From NCBI RefSeq assembly GCF_001050345.1, contig NZ_LFMW01000008.1, forward strand, positions 1 to 64,000: a stretch of 64,000 bases of DNA, read 5' to 3'. Positions 50,827 through 59,807 of this stretch are shown here, one piece after another. The notes beneath the pieces are model-generated. The model worked only from the letters and a program-made list of their open reading frames with translations. It did not search any database and was not told where the DNA came from. The DNA comes from Pseudomonas fildesensis. Its GTDB lineage: Bacteria > Pseudomonadota > Gammaproteobacteria > Pseudomonadales > Pseudomonadaceae. Each line of letters opens with the position of its first letter. The first letter of the stretch is position 1. The position numbers were made by a program, and so were the translations under genes.

Positions 50827-52470
50827 ATGGATAAATACACCCCCCGCACCTGGCAGCCCCACGAGCGTCCGAGCCTGCCGGGCTCGCCGTCGACGCCGTT
50901 GCACCCCACCCACAAACGCTGGCTGTACGCGCTGGTCGGCGTGCTGGTGGCAATCACCGGCGGCCTCGGTAATGCGCTGGTCATCGCCAACCTGCAATAC
51001 CTGCAAGGCGCCCTGGGCGCGACCACCGCCGAAATGGCCTGGCTGCCCGCCGCCTATGTCATGACCAACGTGTGCATGAACCTGCTGCTGGTGAAGTTTC
51101 GCCAGCAGTTCGGCCTGCGCGCATTTACCGAGGTGTTCCTGGTGCTGTATGCGCTGGTGACCTTCGGCCACTTGTTCGTCAACGACCTCAACTCAGCCAT
51201 CGCTGTGCGTGCGGCCCACGGCATGGTGGGGGCGGCGCTGAGTTCCCTGGGCTTGTACTACATGATCCAGGCGTTCCCGGCCAAATGGCGACTGAAGGCC
51301 CTGGTGCTGGGCTTGGGTACCGCGCAGTTGGCCTTGCCCCTGGCGCGGCTGTTCTCCGAAGACCTGCTGCAAATCGCCGAATGGCGCGGTTTGTACCTGT
51401 TCGAATTGGGCATGGCGCTGATCTGCCTGGGCTGCGTGTTCCTGCTCAAGCTGCCACCCGGTGACCGCTTCAAAACCTTCGAGAAACTCGACTTCCTCAC
51501 CTTCGCCATCCTCGCTACTGGCGTCGCTTTGCTGTGCGCGGTGCTGTCCCTGGGGCGTATCGACTGGTGGCTGGAAGCACCCTGGATTGGCGTGGCCTCG
51601 GCCTGTTCCCTGGTGTTGATCATGGCCGGCCTGGCCATCGAACATAATCGCGCCAACCCGATGCTGATGACCCGTTGGCTGGGCAGCGGCACGATGATCC
51701 GCCTGGCGCTGGCAGTGATCCTGATTCGCATGGTGCTGTCCGAGCAGTCCACCGGCGCTGTCGGCTTCATGCAGATGCTGAACATGAGTTACCAGCAAAT
51801 GCACACGCTGTACGTGGTGATGCTGGCGGGGGCGATTGCCGGGCTGGTGGTCAGCGCGTTGACGATCAATCCGGCGCATTTGCTGATGCCGTTGGTCATC
51901 TCCCTGGCGCTGATGGCAACCGGCTCGGTGATGGATAGCTTCTCCAGCAACCTCACCCGCCCGCAGAACCTGTACATCAGTCAGTTCCTGCTAGGCTTTG
52001 GCGGCACCTTCTTTCTGGGGCCGACCATGGTGCTGGGGACGAAAAACGTGCTGACCAACCCGCGCAACCTGGTGAGCTTCTCGGTGATGTTCGGGATTTG
52101 CCAGAACCTCGGCGGCCTGATTGGTGCGGCCTTGCTCGGTACCTTTCAGATCGTGCGCGAGAAGTTCCACTCCAGCATGATCGTCGAGCACCTGACCCTG
52201 CTCGACCCACGCGTGGCGGCGCGGGTGCAGAGCGGCGGTTCGGCATACGGTGGCATCATCGCCGACCCGGAGTTGCGCAACCTCATGGGCATTCGCAGCC
52301 TCGCGACGGCCGCCACCCGTGAGGCGAATGTAATGGCCTACAACGATGTTTTCATGCTGATCGCGATCATCGCGATCCTGACCATGATCTGGATCTTTAT
52401 CCGCAGTCTGTGGCTGATGAGTACCACCAAAGCAGCCACTCCCGTTCAACCCAGCGGCGCTACTTCATGA
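50827..52470 (+). CDS. MFS efflux transporter, DHA2 (EmrB-like) family
   Basis: The 547-residue protein has about 14 membrane segments, with the DHA2 pattern of a long periplasmic loop before the last span (after QIVREKFHSSMIVEHLTLLD). Early signature segments are NLQYLQGALGATTAEMAWLP and VRAAHGMVGAALSSLGLYYM. It should pump a toxic compound out by proton exchange with the membrane-fusion protein encoded directly after it (ATGA overlap). The ATG at 50827 is chosen because the 33 residues before it lie over the palindromic promoter. Confidence 0.82.
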   Translation: MDKYTPRTWQPHERPSLPGSPSTPLHPTHKRWLYALVGVLVAITGGLGNALVIANLQYLQGALGATTAEMAWLPAAYVMTNVCMNLLLVKFRQQFGLRAFTEVFLVLYALVTFGHLFVNDLNSAIAVRAAHGMVGAALSSLGLYYMIQAFPAKWRLKALVLGLGTAQLALPLARLFSEDLLQIAEWRGLYLFELGMALICLGCVFLLKLPPGDRFKTFEKLDFLTFAILATGVALLCAVLSLGRIDWWLEAPWIGVASACSLVLIMAGLAIEHNRANPMLMTRWLGSGTMIRLALAVILIRMVLSEQSTGAVGFMQMLNMSYQQMHTLYVVMLAGAIAGLVVSALTINPAHLLMPLVISLALMATGSVMDSFSSNLTRPQNLYISQFLLGFGGTFFLGPTMVLGTKNVLTNPRNLVSFSVMFGICQNLGGLIGAALLGTFQIVREKFHSSMIVEHLTLLDPRVAARVQSGGSAYGGIIADPELRNLMGIRSLATAATREANVMAYNDVFMLIAIIAILTMIWIFIRSLWLMSTTKAATPVQPSGATS

Positions 52471-53612
52471 CCGAACCTTCGACCACTACCACCACCGCCA
52501 TCGCTTCCACACCGGAAGGCAGCACGCCACCCGGCGCCGTGCCCACCGAGCTGCGGCCGTTGCGGGTGCGTATCTTCTCGTCCCTGGGCTTTGCCGCGAT
52601 CGCCATCGTCGGCGTGCTCATCGTGCTGTATGCCTGGCAATTGCCGCCGTTCAGCAGCGCGGTGGAAACCACTGAAAACGCCCTGGTGCGTGGGCAGGTA
52701 ACGATCATCGGCCCGCAGCTCAGCGGCTACGTGTTCGAGGTGCCGGTGCAGGACTTCCAGTACGTCAGGGCCGGCGACCTGCTGGTGCGCCTGGATGACC
52801 GCATCTACAAGCAACGCCTCGACCAGGCCCTGGCGCAACTGGCCGTGCAAAAGGCCTCGCTGGCGAATGTGGTGCAGCAACGCAACAGCGCCGAAGCGAC
52901 GATCAAACTGCGCCAGGCCGCGCTGGTGGACAGCCAGGCCCAGGCGCGCAAAAGCACTGCGGACCTGCGCCGCAATGAAGCGTTGATCAGCGACGGCTCG
53001 GTGTCCAAACGCGAGCTGGACGTGACCCGCGCTGCGAATGCACAGACTGTGGCTGCCGTGGCCCAAGCCCAGGCCAGCCTGGAAATCGCCAGGCAGGATC
53101 TGCAGACCGTGATCGTCAATCGCGGCTCCCTGGAAGCGGCTGTCGCGAGTGCCGATGCGGCGGTGGAGCTGGCGCGTATCGACCTCTCCAACACCCGCAT
53201 CACCGCGCCGCGTGACGGCCAACTGGGGCAGATTGGCGTGCGCCTAGGCGCCTACGTCAACTCCGGCGCGCAGCTGATGGCCCTGGTGCCGAAGCAGCTG
53301 TGGGTGATCGCCAATATGAAAGAAACCCAAATGGACAATGTGCAGGTCGGCCAGCCGGTGACCTTCACCGTCGATGCGCTGAACCACCGCAAGTTTCACG
53401 GCACGGTGCAGCATATCTCCCCGGCGACCGGGTCGGAGTTCAGCCTGTTGCAGGCGGACAACGCCACTGGCAACTTTGTGAAGATTGCGCAGCGGGTGCC
53501 GGTAAGGATTACGGTTGACCCGGATCAGGCACAGAGCGAGCGGCTGCGGCCGGGGTTGTCGGTGGTGGTGAGTATCGACACCGCAGGGCGCCTGAAAAAC
53601 TCGCCACCCTGA
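52467..53612 (+). CDS. HlyD/EmrA-type membrane-fusion protein
   Basis: The 381-residue protein has one membrane span near residues 35-57, a split biotinyl-lipoyl domain (ALVRGQVTIIGPQLSGYVFE; TAPRDGQLGQIGVRLGAYV), a long coiled coil between them (about 110-220) and a beta-barrel C-terminal part. It bridges the MFS pump to an outer-membrane channel, which is not encoded here and must be shared. The order pump then adaptor is the reverse of E. coli emrAB. Translation is coupled to the pump gene by a 4-bp overlap. Confidence 0.87.
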   Translation: MTEPSTTTTTAIASTPEGSTPPGAVPTELRPLRVRIFSSLGFAAIAIVGVLIVLYAWQLPPFSSAVETTENALVRGQVTIIGPQLSGYVFEVPVQDFQYVRAGDLLVRLDDRIYKQRLDQALAQLAVQKASLANVVQQRNSAEATIKLRQAALVDSQAQARKSTADLRRNEALISDGSVSKRELDVTRAANAQTVAAVAQAQASLEIARQDLQTVIVNRGSLEAAVASADAAVELARIDLSNTRITAPRDGQLGQIGVRLGAYVNSGAQLMALVPKQLWVIANMKETQMDNVQVGQPVTFTVDALNHRKFHGTVQHISPATGSEFSLLQADNATGNFVKIAQRVPVRITVDPDQAQSERLRPGLSVVVSIDTAGRLKNSPP

Positions 53613-53653
53613 CATCACTGACACAACACAAATCAAACTGTGGGAATGCTTTT

Positions 53654-53748
53654 TGTGGCGAGGGAGCTTGCTCCCGCTGGGCTGCGAAGCGGCCCCAAAA
53701 AGCTTGCGGGCGCTGCGCACCCGAGCGGGAGCAAGCTCCCTCGCCACA
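53654..53748. repeat. Palindromic repeat pair (GTGGCGAGGGAGCTTGCTCCCGC variant)
   Basis: TGTGGCGAGGGAGCTTGCTCC is mirrored by GGAGCAAGCTCCCTCGCCACA, with short inner arms. It is the same variant as at 37150 and lies between convergent genes. Confidence 0.85.
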
Positions 53749-53760
53749 AAAACCGAGCGC

Positions 53761-54618
53761 CTACAGTGGTCTGTATTTCAGGTTGAAATTGAGATGGGTT
53801 GATTGGTTTTGTTCCAACAGCGTCAAGCCCGGCCTGCCCGGCAGGTGATGCGCATTCACCGGATGACTCACCGGCTCGATGCAAAAGAATTCCAGCCCCG
53901 GCGGGCAGTACAGCAAGAAGTAATCAGCCCCGCTGGCCTGGCATTCCAACGCGTAACCCAATTCCGGCTGTTCGATCCGGCAATACCCGTCCCACTGGCA
54001 AAACCCGTTGTCCACCAGGCCCTCAGGCAGGGTATTCAATCCCTGGAAATCCCACTCGCCCGGCACCGGCGCCAACCCCGTCGGCAGCTTGGACGCATCA
54101 CTCATCCACACCTGTGCGGCCTTGGCCTGCAACCGGGTACCCGACCGACGCGGAAAGTAGGGGTGCAACCCCACCCCATGCCACGCCGCTTTTTCGGCCA
54201 GATGAGTCACCCGCAACTCGATACGCAACGCCCCGTCGCTCAAGCGAATACGCTGCTCGGCGCGATAGGCGAACGGCGTGTCACACACCACCGCCAGCAG
54301 CACCTCATCCGCCGACTGGCTGACCACCTGCCACGCTTGCTGCCAGGCAGAGCCATGAATCGGCAGCGGATCGGTCAGGCTGTTGGGCTTGAGTGCCAGC
54401 CAACCGTCAGGGTTGTCGAAACCGCCTTTGGCAACCCGGTTGGACCAGGGCACCAACGGATAGCACCCCAGCTTGCCCGGCAAACCGCTATGGATCGCCT
54501 GTTCATCGTTATGGCGCAGCAACGGCTGCCCGGTGGCGCGCACCGTCCAATTGACGATGCTGCCGCCCACGGCCGGACTCAAGGTGAGGTGGGTCAGGTT
54601 ATCTTCAAGTTCAATCAT
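53761..54618 (-). CDS. Aldose 1-epimerase family protein
   Basis: The 285-residue protein shows the galactose-mutarotase fold: PLLRHNDEQAIHSGLPGKLG, the conserved YPLVPWSNRVAKGGF, the catalytic histidine region PLPIHGSAWQQAW, and GVGLHPYFPR. It interconverts sugar anomers and could serve the hexuronate or hexose feed of the TRAP/udh locus next door. The ATG at 54618 follows GGAG by 5 bp; the ATG at 54621 is too close to it. A repeat block separates it from dctM. Confidence 0.82.
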   Translation of the reverse strand: MIELEDNLTHLTLSPAVGGSIVNWTVRATGQPLLRHNDEQAIHSGLPGKLGCYPLVPWSNRVAKGGFDNPDGWLALKPNSLTDPLPIHGSAWQQAWQVVSQSADEVLLAVVCDTPFAYRAEQRIRLSDGALRIELRVTHLAEKAAWHGVGLHPYFPRRSGTRLQAKAAQVWMSDASKLPTGLAPVPGEWDFQGLNTLPEGLVDNGFCQWDGYCRIEQPELGYALECQASGADYFLLYCPPGLEFFCIEPVSHPVNAHHLPGRPGLTLLEQNQSTHLNFNLKYRPL

Positions 54619-54629
54619 CATTACTCCGC

Positions 54630-54828
54630 TGATCGGCTGATCGTACCCACGCTTGGCGTGATGATCGTTGAAGATCGTTCCCACGCTCCGCGTGGGAATG
54701 CATCCAGTGACGCTCCGCGTCACGACCTTTAAGAGCGGACGCAGAGCGTCCAGGGCGGTATTCCCACGCAGAGCGTGGGAACGATCATCAGTCGAGCGTG
54801 GGAACGATCAACGATCATCAACGATCAG
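54630..54828. repeat. Complex repeat block of the GATCGTTCCCACGC family
   Basis: A core AGATCGTTCCCACGCTCCGCG ... CGCAGAGCGTGGGAACGATCA encloses inner hairpins GTGACGCTCCGCGTCAC and GGACGCAGAGCGTCC. It is preceded by a degraded unit (GATCGTACCCACGCTTGGCG) and followed by a partial unit (GAGCGTGGGAACGATCA) and short ATCAACGATC echoes. It is the largest member of this family in the window. Confidence 0.85.
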
Positions 54829-56109
54829 TTAAAGGACGAGGCCGGGCAACCACAACGACAGCGCCGGTATGTAGGTGACGGCTATCAGCACCAGGAGCAG
54901 CACGCCATAAAATGGCAGCAGCGCCTTCACGGTCTTCTCGATACTTACCTTGCCCACCGCCGCACCCACAAACAGCACAGCGCCCACCGGCGGCGTGATC
55001 AAGCCGATGCCGAGGTTGACCAGCATGATCATGCCGAAGTGCACCGGGTCGACGCCAATCCCCAGAATCACCGGCAGCAAGATCGGCGTGAGGATCAAAA
55101 TCAGCGGCGCCATGTCCATCACCGTGCCGAGCAACAGCAGCATGGCGTTGATGCACATCAGGATCACGTAGCGGTTGTCCGACAGGGTCAGGAACATCGT
55201 GGTGATCTTCGCCGGGATCTGCATCAGGGTCATGATGTAGCCGAAGCTGGCGGCGAAGGCGATCAGGATCATCACGATGGAAATAGTGCGCACCGTGCGG
55301 TGCATCAGCTTGGGCAGCTCGCTCCATTTGTAGTCGCGGTAGATGAACATGGTCACGAAGAACGCCCACAGCACGGCAATCGCGGCGGATTCGGTAGCGG
55401 TGAAAATACCCGAGAGGATGCCGCCGAGGATAATCACCATGGCCATCAGGCCCCACAGCGCGTCGGCGCAGATTTTCAGCGCCTGCTTGAGGGGAATCAC
55501 TTCGCCCTTGGGGTAGTCGCGCTTCTTGGCGAAGATCAGGCACAGCACCATCAGGCACGCGCTCATCAGCAAACCGGGGACCACGCCGGCCATGAACAGC
55601 GAGGCGATGGACACCGTGCCGCCGGCCGCCAGGGAGTAGAGCACCGAGTTATGGCTGGGCGGGGTCAACAGCGCCTGCACCGAGCCGCTGATGGTCACCG
55701 CCGTGGCGAATTCGCGCGGATAGCCACGGCGTTCCATTTCCGGGATCAGCACCGAGCCGACCGAGGCGGTATCGGCCACCGACGAGCCGGAGATCGCGCC
55801 GAAAAACGTCGAGGCCATGATGTTCACCAACGACAAACCGCCGCGAACAAAACCCACCAGCACCCCGGCAAACGCCACCAGCCGCCGCGACATGCCGCCC
55901 TCGGCCATGATCGCCCCGGCCAACACGAAGAACGGAATCGCCATCAGCGAAAACTTGTTCACCCCGCCCGCCACCTGAATCATCAGGGCCTGGAACGGAA
56001 TGTCGATCCACCACGCGCCAATCAGCGCCGACAGCCCGAGGGCGTAGGCCACCGGCATGCCGATCAGGATCAAGGCGATAAAACTGCCCAACAGAATCAA
56101 TGCGTCCAT
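54829..56109 (-). CDS. TRAP transporter large permease (DctM type)
   Basis: The 426-residue protein has about 12 membrane segments and DctM features: FSLMAIPFFVLAGAIMAEGG, FFGAISGSSVADTASVGSVL, and the C-terminal NLGIGLITPPVGAVLFVGAA. It drives uptake by the sodium gradient, working with the small permease one base upstream and the binding protein. It is the last gene of the udh-to-dctM unit. GGGG precedes the ATG at 56109. Confidence 0.92.
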   Translation of the reverse strand: MDALILLGSFIALILIGMPVAYALGLSALIGAWWIDIPFQALMIQVAGGVNKFSLMAIPFFVLAGAIMAEGGMSRRLVAFAGVLVGFVRGGLSLVNIMASTFFGAISGSSVADTASVGSVLIPEMERRGYPREFATAVTISGSVQALLTPPSHNSVLYSLAAGGTVSIASLFMAGVVPGLLMSACLMVLCLIFAKKRDYPKGEVIPLKQALKICADALWGLMAMVIILGGILSGIFTATESAAIAVLWAFFVTMFIYRDYKWSELPKLMHRTVRTISIVMILIAFAASFGYIMTLMQIPAKITTMFLTLSDNRYVILMCINAMLLLLGTVMDMAPLILILTPILLPVILGIGVDPVHFGMIMLVNLGIGLITPPVGAVLFVGAAVGKVSIEKTVKALLPFYGVLLLVLIAVTYIPALSLWLPGLVL

Positions 56110-56110
56110 A

Positions 56111-56638
56111 TCAGGCAGCCCCTTCGCTTTCTTCAACCAGGTCAAAGCGCACCACGCGCCGTTGGCTCTGGTCGCCCAGCAGGAGTTTTTCCAGCACGAA
56201 CACCAGGGTCAGCAGCCCGCCAATCGGGATTGGCATGTAGGTGATGCCCACGCGCAGGGTGGGTATAGCGCTCATGAACTGGTTCCAGGTCGACAGGCAC
56301 AGCTTGCTGCCCCAGATCGTCATGAACAGGCAGATGGTCGCCATCAACAGTTGGGAAACGATGCCGACGATGCGGCGTTGCTGCGGCGCCAGGCGGTCAG
56401 TGATCATTGCCACCGACATATGCGCGCCTGCCCGGTAGCTGGCGGCGGCGCCGATAAAAGTAAAGACCAGCATCAGCAGGATGGCGGTGGGTTCCGGCCA
56501 GCTGGAGCCGGTGCCGAGGATGTAGCGGGCGAAGATGCCCCAGGGAATGATCAGCGCGACCCCGAGGACCGAGAGGCCGGCGACCCAGATGCAGGTCATG
56601 TAGATACGGTCGTTGATGCGCAGCAGTAAATTCTTCAT
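56111..56638 (-). CDS. TRAP transporter small permease (DctQ type)
   Basis: The 175-residue protein has four membrane segments, with VALIIPWGIFARYILGTGSS and WPEPTAILLMLVFTFIGAAA between the first ones. The W-x-E-E/P motif before the second span is typical of DctQ subunits. Its stop and the dctM start are one base apart. The long frame upstream is rejected because the protein-like start is MKNLLLRINDRIYM at 56638. Confidence 0.9.
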   Translation of the reverse strand: MKNLLLRINDRIYMTCIWVAGLSVLGVALIIPWGIFARYILGTGSSWPEPTAILLMLVFTFIGAAASYRAGAHMSVAMITDRLAPQQRRIVGIVSQLLMATICLFMTIWGSKLCLSTWNQFMSAIPTLRVGITYMPIPIGGLLTLVFVLEKLLLGDQSQRRVVRFDLVEESEGAA

Positions 56639-56715
56639 GGCGTTCACCGTAACCGGGCGCGGCTCTGCGTATGAGCAGCCGACCGCGCCGGGCCTTATGG
56701 GAGGGGCGGCAGAGG

Positions 56716-57687
56716 TTATTGAACGGCGTCGATGCGCGCGATGATGTCGGCGTAAGGCGCGCCGTACTTGGCGCGAACCGCTGCGGTGGCGTCGTAGAAG
56801 GGTTTTTTGTCGACGGTGATGAACTCGACACCGGCGGCCTTGAGCTTGGTTTCGCTGCTGGCGGACTTGGCATCCCACAGCACGCGCTCGTCAGCCTGGG
56901 CGGCCTTGGCAGCGTTTTTCACCATGACCTGTTGCGCGGGGGTGAGTTTGTTCCAGGTGATTTTCGACATCACGATGGGTTCGGGCAGGATCAGGTGTTC
57001 GGTGAGGGTGTAGTACTTGGCGTTCTGGTAATGGTTGTGTTCGAGCAGGGTCGGCGGGTTGTTTTCCGCGCCGTCGATCACCCCGGTCTGCAAGGCGCTG
57101 AAGATCTCGCCGGTGTCCATGGCGATGCCGTTGGCGCCCATCGCATTAAAGGCGTCGATGAACAGCGGGTTGCCTTGCACGCGAACCTTCATGCCCTTGA
57201 GGTCTTCGATCTTGCGCACCGGCTTCTTGGTGTAGAGGTTACGCGTGCCACCGTCCATCCAGGCCAGGGCCACCAGGCCGAACTCGGAGTCGGTGATCTT
57301 GGCGAGGATCTCGTCGCCGATCGCGCCGTCGATGACCTTGCGCATATGCGCCTGGTCGCGGAACACGAACGGCAAGTTGAACACGTTCACGTCCGGCACT
57401 ACCGGGCCGACAATGCCGAGGCTGACGCGGGTCATCTGGATCGCGCCGACCTGGGCCTGTTCGACCACTTCTTTCTCGGAGCCCAGGACCCCGCCCGGGA
57501 AGTACTTGAAGGTCAGTTCGCCGTTGCTTTCCTTGGTCAGGGCCTTGCCCATGTTTTCTTCGGCGACGACGGTGGGGTAGCCGGCGGGGTGGATGTCGGC
57601 GAACTTGATTTCCAGCGCCTGGGCGGCGCTGCTGAGTGCGAGGGTGAAAGGGAGTGCAGCGGCGAGCAAGGTGCGTTTGAAGTCCAT
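56716..57687 (-). CDS. TRAP transporter substrate-binding protein (DctP type), probably for hexuronates
   Basis: The 323-residue exported protein (signal peptide ending SAAQA) has the DctP fold with the carboxylate-binding arginine in MKVRVQGNPL and the later asparagine in DGAENNPPTLLEHNHY. The arginine fixes the carboxylate of the ligand. The neighbouring uronate dehydrogenase and lactonase genes indicate glucuronate or galacturonate as ligand, which is inference. It lies 77 bp before dctQ. Confidence 0.88.
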   Translation of the reverse strand: MDFKRTLLAAALPFTLALSSAAQALEIKFADIHPAGYPTVVAEENMGKALTKESNGELTFKYFPGGVLGSEKEVVEQAQVGAIQMTRVSLGIVGPVVPDVNVFNLPFVFRDQAHMRKVIDGAIGDEILAKITDSEFGLVALAWMDGGTRNLYTKKPVRKIEDLKGMKVRVQGNPLFIDAFNAMGANGIAMDTGEIFSALQTGVIDGAENNPPTLLEHNHYQNAKYYTLTEHLILPEPIVMSKITWNKLTPAQQVMVKNAAKAAQADERVLWDAKSASSETKLKAAGVEFITVDKKPFYDATAAVRAKYGAPYADIIARIDAVQ

Positions 57688-57738
57688 GAGGTGCGTCTCC
57701 TGTCTTGTTATTTTTGTATTCAAGGCACAGCGATGCAG

Positions 57739-58614
57739 CTAGAGGATGAAGCAGGGCTCGGGCAGTCCTTGGACGCCGGGGTTGAGGGCGAATACGCCAC
57801 CGGACAGCGATTGCTCACTCTGGTCATCACGGATCGAGGTGACAAACAGGGTGTCCAGGCGACTGCCGCCGAAGGCGCACATGGTGGGTTTTTTCACCGG
57901 CACGCTCAGGGAGCGGTCCAGGCGACCGTCGGGGGTGAAGCGGTGAATCAGGCCAGCGTCGTTGGCGCAGATCCAGTAGCAGCCATCGGCGTCGACGGCG
58001 GCACCGTCGGGGCGACCGGGGTGCGCGTGCATGTCGACGAACAGGCGGCGATTGGACGGCGTGCCGGTTTCGGTGTCGTAGTCGAACGCCCAGATTTGCT
58101 GCACCAACGGGTGCGAGTCCGAGACGTACATCGTGCGGCCATCGGGGCTGAAGGCCAGGCCGTTCAGGGTGATAAACCCGTTCAGCTGGGCATGGGGCGC
58201 CACGCCTGCCGCATAACGGTAGAGGATGCCCTCGGCCGCATTGGCGCCCATGTTCAACACCATGCTGCCGGCCCAGAAACGGCCCTGGCGATCACAGCGG
58301 CCGTCATTCAGGCGCATGTCCGGGCGTGGGTGCTCGATACCGGCCAGCGGCGTAGTGTCGAGGCTTCCATCGTTGTGCGGGGTGAGCTGGAAAAAGCCGG
58401 TTTCCATTCCAGCGACCCAGTTGCCCAAGTGGGTGCGGGCAATGCAGGCGAGCATTTCTGGGGCTTTCCACACTGCAATATGCCCGGTGGCGGCGCTCCA
58501 GCGTTGCAGGCCACCGTTGGGGATATCTACCCAGTAGAGGGCATTTTCCTCAGGCACCCACACCGGGCATTCACCCACCGCATTGCGGGCGTCGACAATC
58601 AATTCAGCGGTCAT
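57739..58614 (-). CDS. SMP-30/gluconolactonase-like lactonase, probably acting on aldarolactone
   Basis: The 291-residue six-bladed propeller protein has the metal-site residues in NAVGECPVWVPEE (Glu), RPDMRLNDGRCD (Asn) and MYVSDSHPL (Asp). In uronate oxidation the dehydrogenase yields an aldarolactone, and a lactonase of this type opens it. That fits its place 30 bp after udh. A general gluconolactonase is the alternative. The ATG at 58614 has a GGGAG-rich leader. Confidence 0.83.
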   Translation of the reverse strand: MTAELIVDARNAVGECPVWVPEENALYWVDIPNGGLQRWSAATGHIAVWKAPEMLACIARTHLGNWVAGMETGFFQLTPHNDGSLDTTPLAGIEHPRPDMRLNDGRCDRQGRFWAGSMVLNMGANAAEGILYRYAAGVAPHAQLNGFITLNGLAFSPDGRTMYVSDSHPLVQQIWAFDYDTETGTPSNRRLFVDMHAHPGRPDGAAVDADGCYWICANDAGLIHRFTPDGRLDRSLSVPVKKPTMCAFGGSRLDTLFVTSIRDDQSEQSLSGGVFALNPGVQGLPEPCFIL

Positions 58615-58644
58615 GGCCACTCACTCCCTTGGGTTGGTCTGGCG

Positions 58645-59469
58645 TCAGTCACCGAACGGTCCAGCGGCGCAGAAAGCACCGCCCTGATAGACCTTGGCCG
58701 GGTCGTCGGCGGCCACCGGTGGCTGGGTTTCGACTTGGGCGCGGAACACTTCGGAGTTGTCCTTGGGGGTAAAACCCAGGTGTGCCGCGTAGCGGTTGTC
58801 CCACCAGGTGTCGAGGTTATCCGACATGCCGTAGACCACGGTGTGGCCTACGTTCGGCGTATACAGCGCGCGTTCGAGCAGTTGGGTCAGGTCGTCGAAG
58901 CTCAGCCAGGTGTGCATCATCCGGCGGTTCTGCGGTTCGGGGAACGAGGAGCCGATACGGATGCTCACGGTCTCGATGCCGTAGCGGTCGAAGTAGAAAC
59001 TCGCCATGTCTTCGCCGTAGGACTTGGACAGACCGTAGTAACTGTCGGGACGGCGCGGGGAGTGGGCGTCGATGGTTTCGGTCTGCTTGTAGAAACCGAT
59101 CACATGGTTGGAACTGGCGAAGATCACACGCTTCACGCCATGGCGGCGGGCGGCTTCGTAGATATGGAAGATGCCGCTGATATTCGCGCCGAGCACCTCT
59201 TCAAAGGAGCGCTCCACCGAGACACCGCCGAAGTGCAGGATGGCGTCGACGCCTTCCACCAGATGATGCACGGCTTGCTTGTCGGAGAGGTCGCAGGGTT
59301 GTACTTCTTCGGATGCGTCGGCAGCGGGAGCCATGTCGGCGATGTCAGATAAGCGCAGCACGTGGGCGTAAGGGCGCAGGCGTTCGCGCAGGACTTTGCC
59401 CAGGCCGCCGGCGGCACCGGTGAGCAGCAGGCGGTTGAATGGAACAGTCGGGGTGGTGGTCGTGGTCAT
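58645..59469 (-). CDS. udh: Uronate dehydrogenase
   Basis: The 274-residue protein is an extended SDR with NAD motif LLLTGAAGGLGKVLRERL, the serine pair in VIFASSNHVIGFY and the Y-x-x-x-K of DSYYGLSKSYGEDMA. The HFGGVSVERSFEEVLGANI and SSFPEPQNRRMMHTWLS segments are characteristic of bacterial Udh, which oxidises glucuronate or galacturonate to the aldarolactone. It is the first gene of the unit running to dctM, with an operator-like motif 23 bp upstream. Confidence 0.9.
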   Translation of the reverse strand: MTTTTTPTVPFNRLLLTGAAGGLGKVLRERLRPYAHVLRLSDIADMAPAADASEEVQPCDLSDKQAVHHLVEGVDAILHFGGVSVERSFEEVLGANISGIFHIYEAARRHGVKRVIFASSNHVIGFYKQTETIDAHSPRRPDSYYGLSKSYGEDMASFYFDRYGIETVSIRIGSSFPEPQNRRMMHTWLSFDDLTQLLERALYTPNVGHTVVYGMSDNLDTWWDNRYAAHLGFTPKDNSEVFRAQVETQPPVAADDPAKVYQGGAFCAAGPFGD

Positions 59470-59491
59470 GGGAGTTCCATTGTTGTTGTAG

Positions 59492-59504
59492 GTTGTCGTA
59501 TGAC
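59492..59504. promoter_or_regulatory. Operator-like motif GTTGTCGTATGAC before udh
   Basis: It matches 11 of 13 bases of GTTGTCGTACAAC found before the porin gene. It lies 23 bp before the udh ATG, where a repressor would block transcription. GntR-type control is suspected; no regulator gene is in the window. Confidence 0.5.
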
Positions 59505-59556
59505 TGGATGGAAGTATCGGTAGGGATTCCCCGGGTTGTCAACGCTCGGTGATGAT

Positions 59557-59747
59557 CTTGTGGCAAAGCGGGCTTTCTGTGGCGAGCGGGCTTGTAGTGG
59601 TGAGCGGGCTTGCAGTGGCGAGCGGGCTTGCCCCGCGTTGGGCTGCGAAGCGGCCCCAAGACCTAACGCTGCGTTCTGCCTGAAAGAATGCGGCGTTCTT
59701 ATTGGGGCTGCTTCGCAGCCCAACGCGGGGCAAGCCCGCTCGCCACT
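59557..59747. repeat. Repeat block with tandem 18-bp heads (GTGGCGAGCGGGCTTG family)
   Basis: Four tandem near-copies of GTGGCGAGCGGGCTTG begin at about 59559, 59579, 59597 and 59615 (the first degenerate). They are followed by CCCCGCGTTGGGCTGCGAAG, an inner gap, and a single mirror unit GGGGCAAGCCCGCTCGCCAC ending at 59747. It lies upstream of udh and downstream of oprD. Confidence 0.85.
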
Positions 59748-59807
59748 ACAAGCCCACAAGTCCACCAACCCACCAACCCGCTTGCCACAAGGTTTACTGG
59801 ACGGCCC

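Noticed and set aside
54775..56244. 489-codon plus-strand frame over the TRAP permease genes
   Set aside because: Its product is almost only H, Q, R, D and G, a typical antisense artefact of membrane-protein genes.
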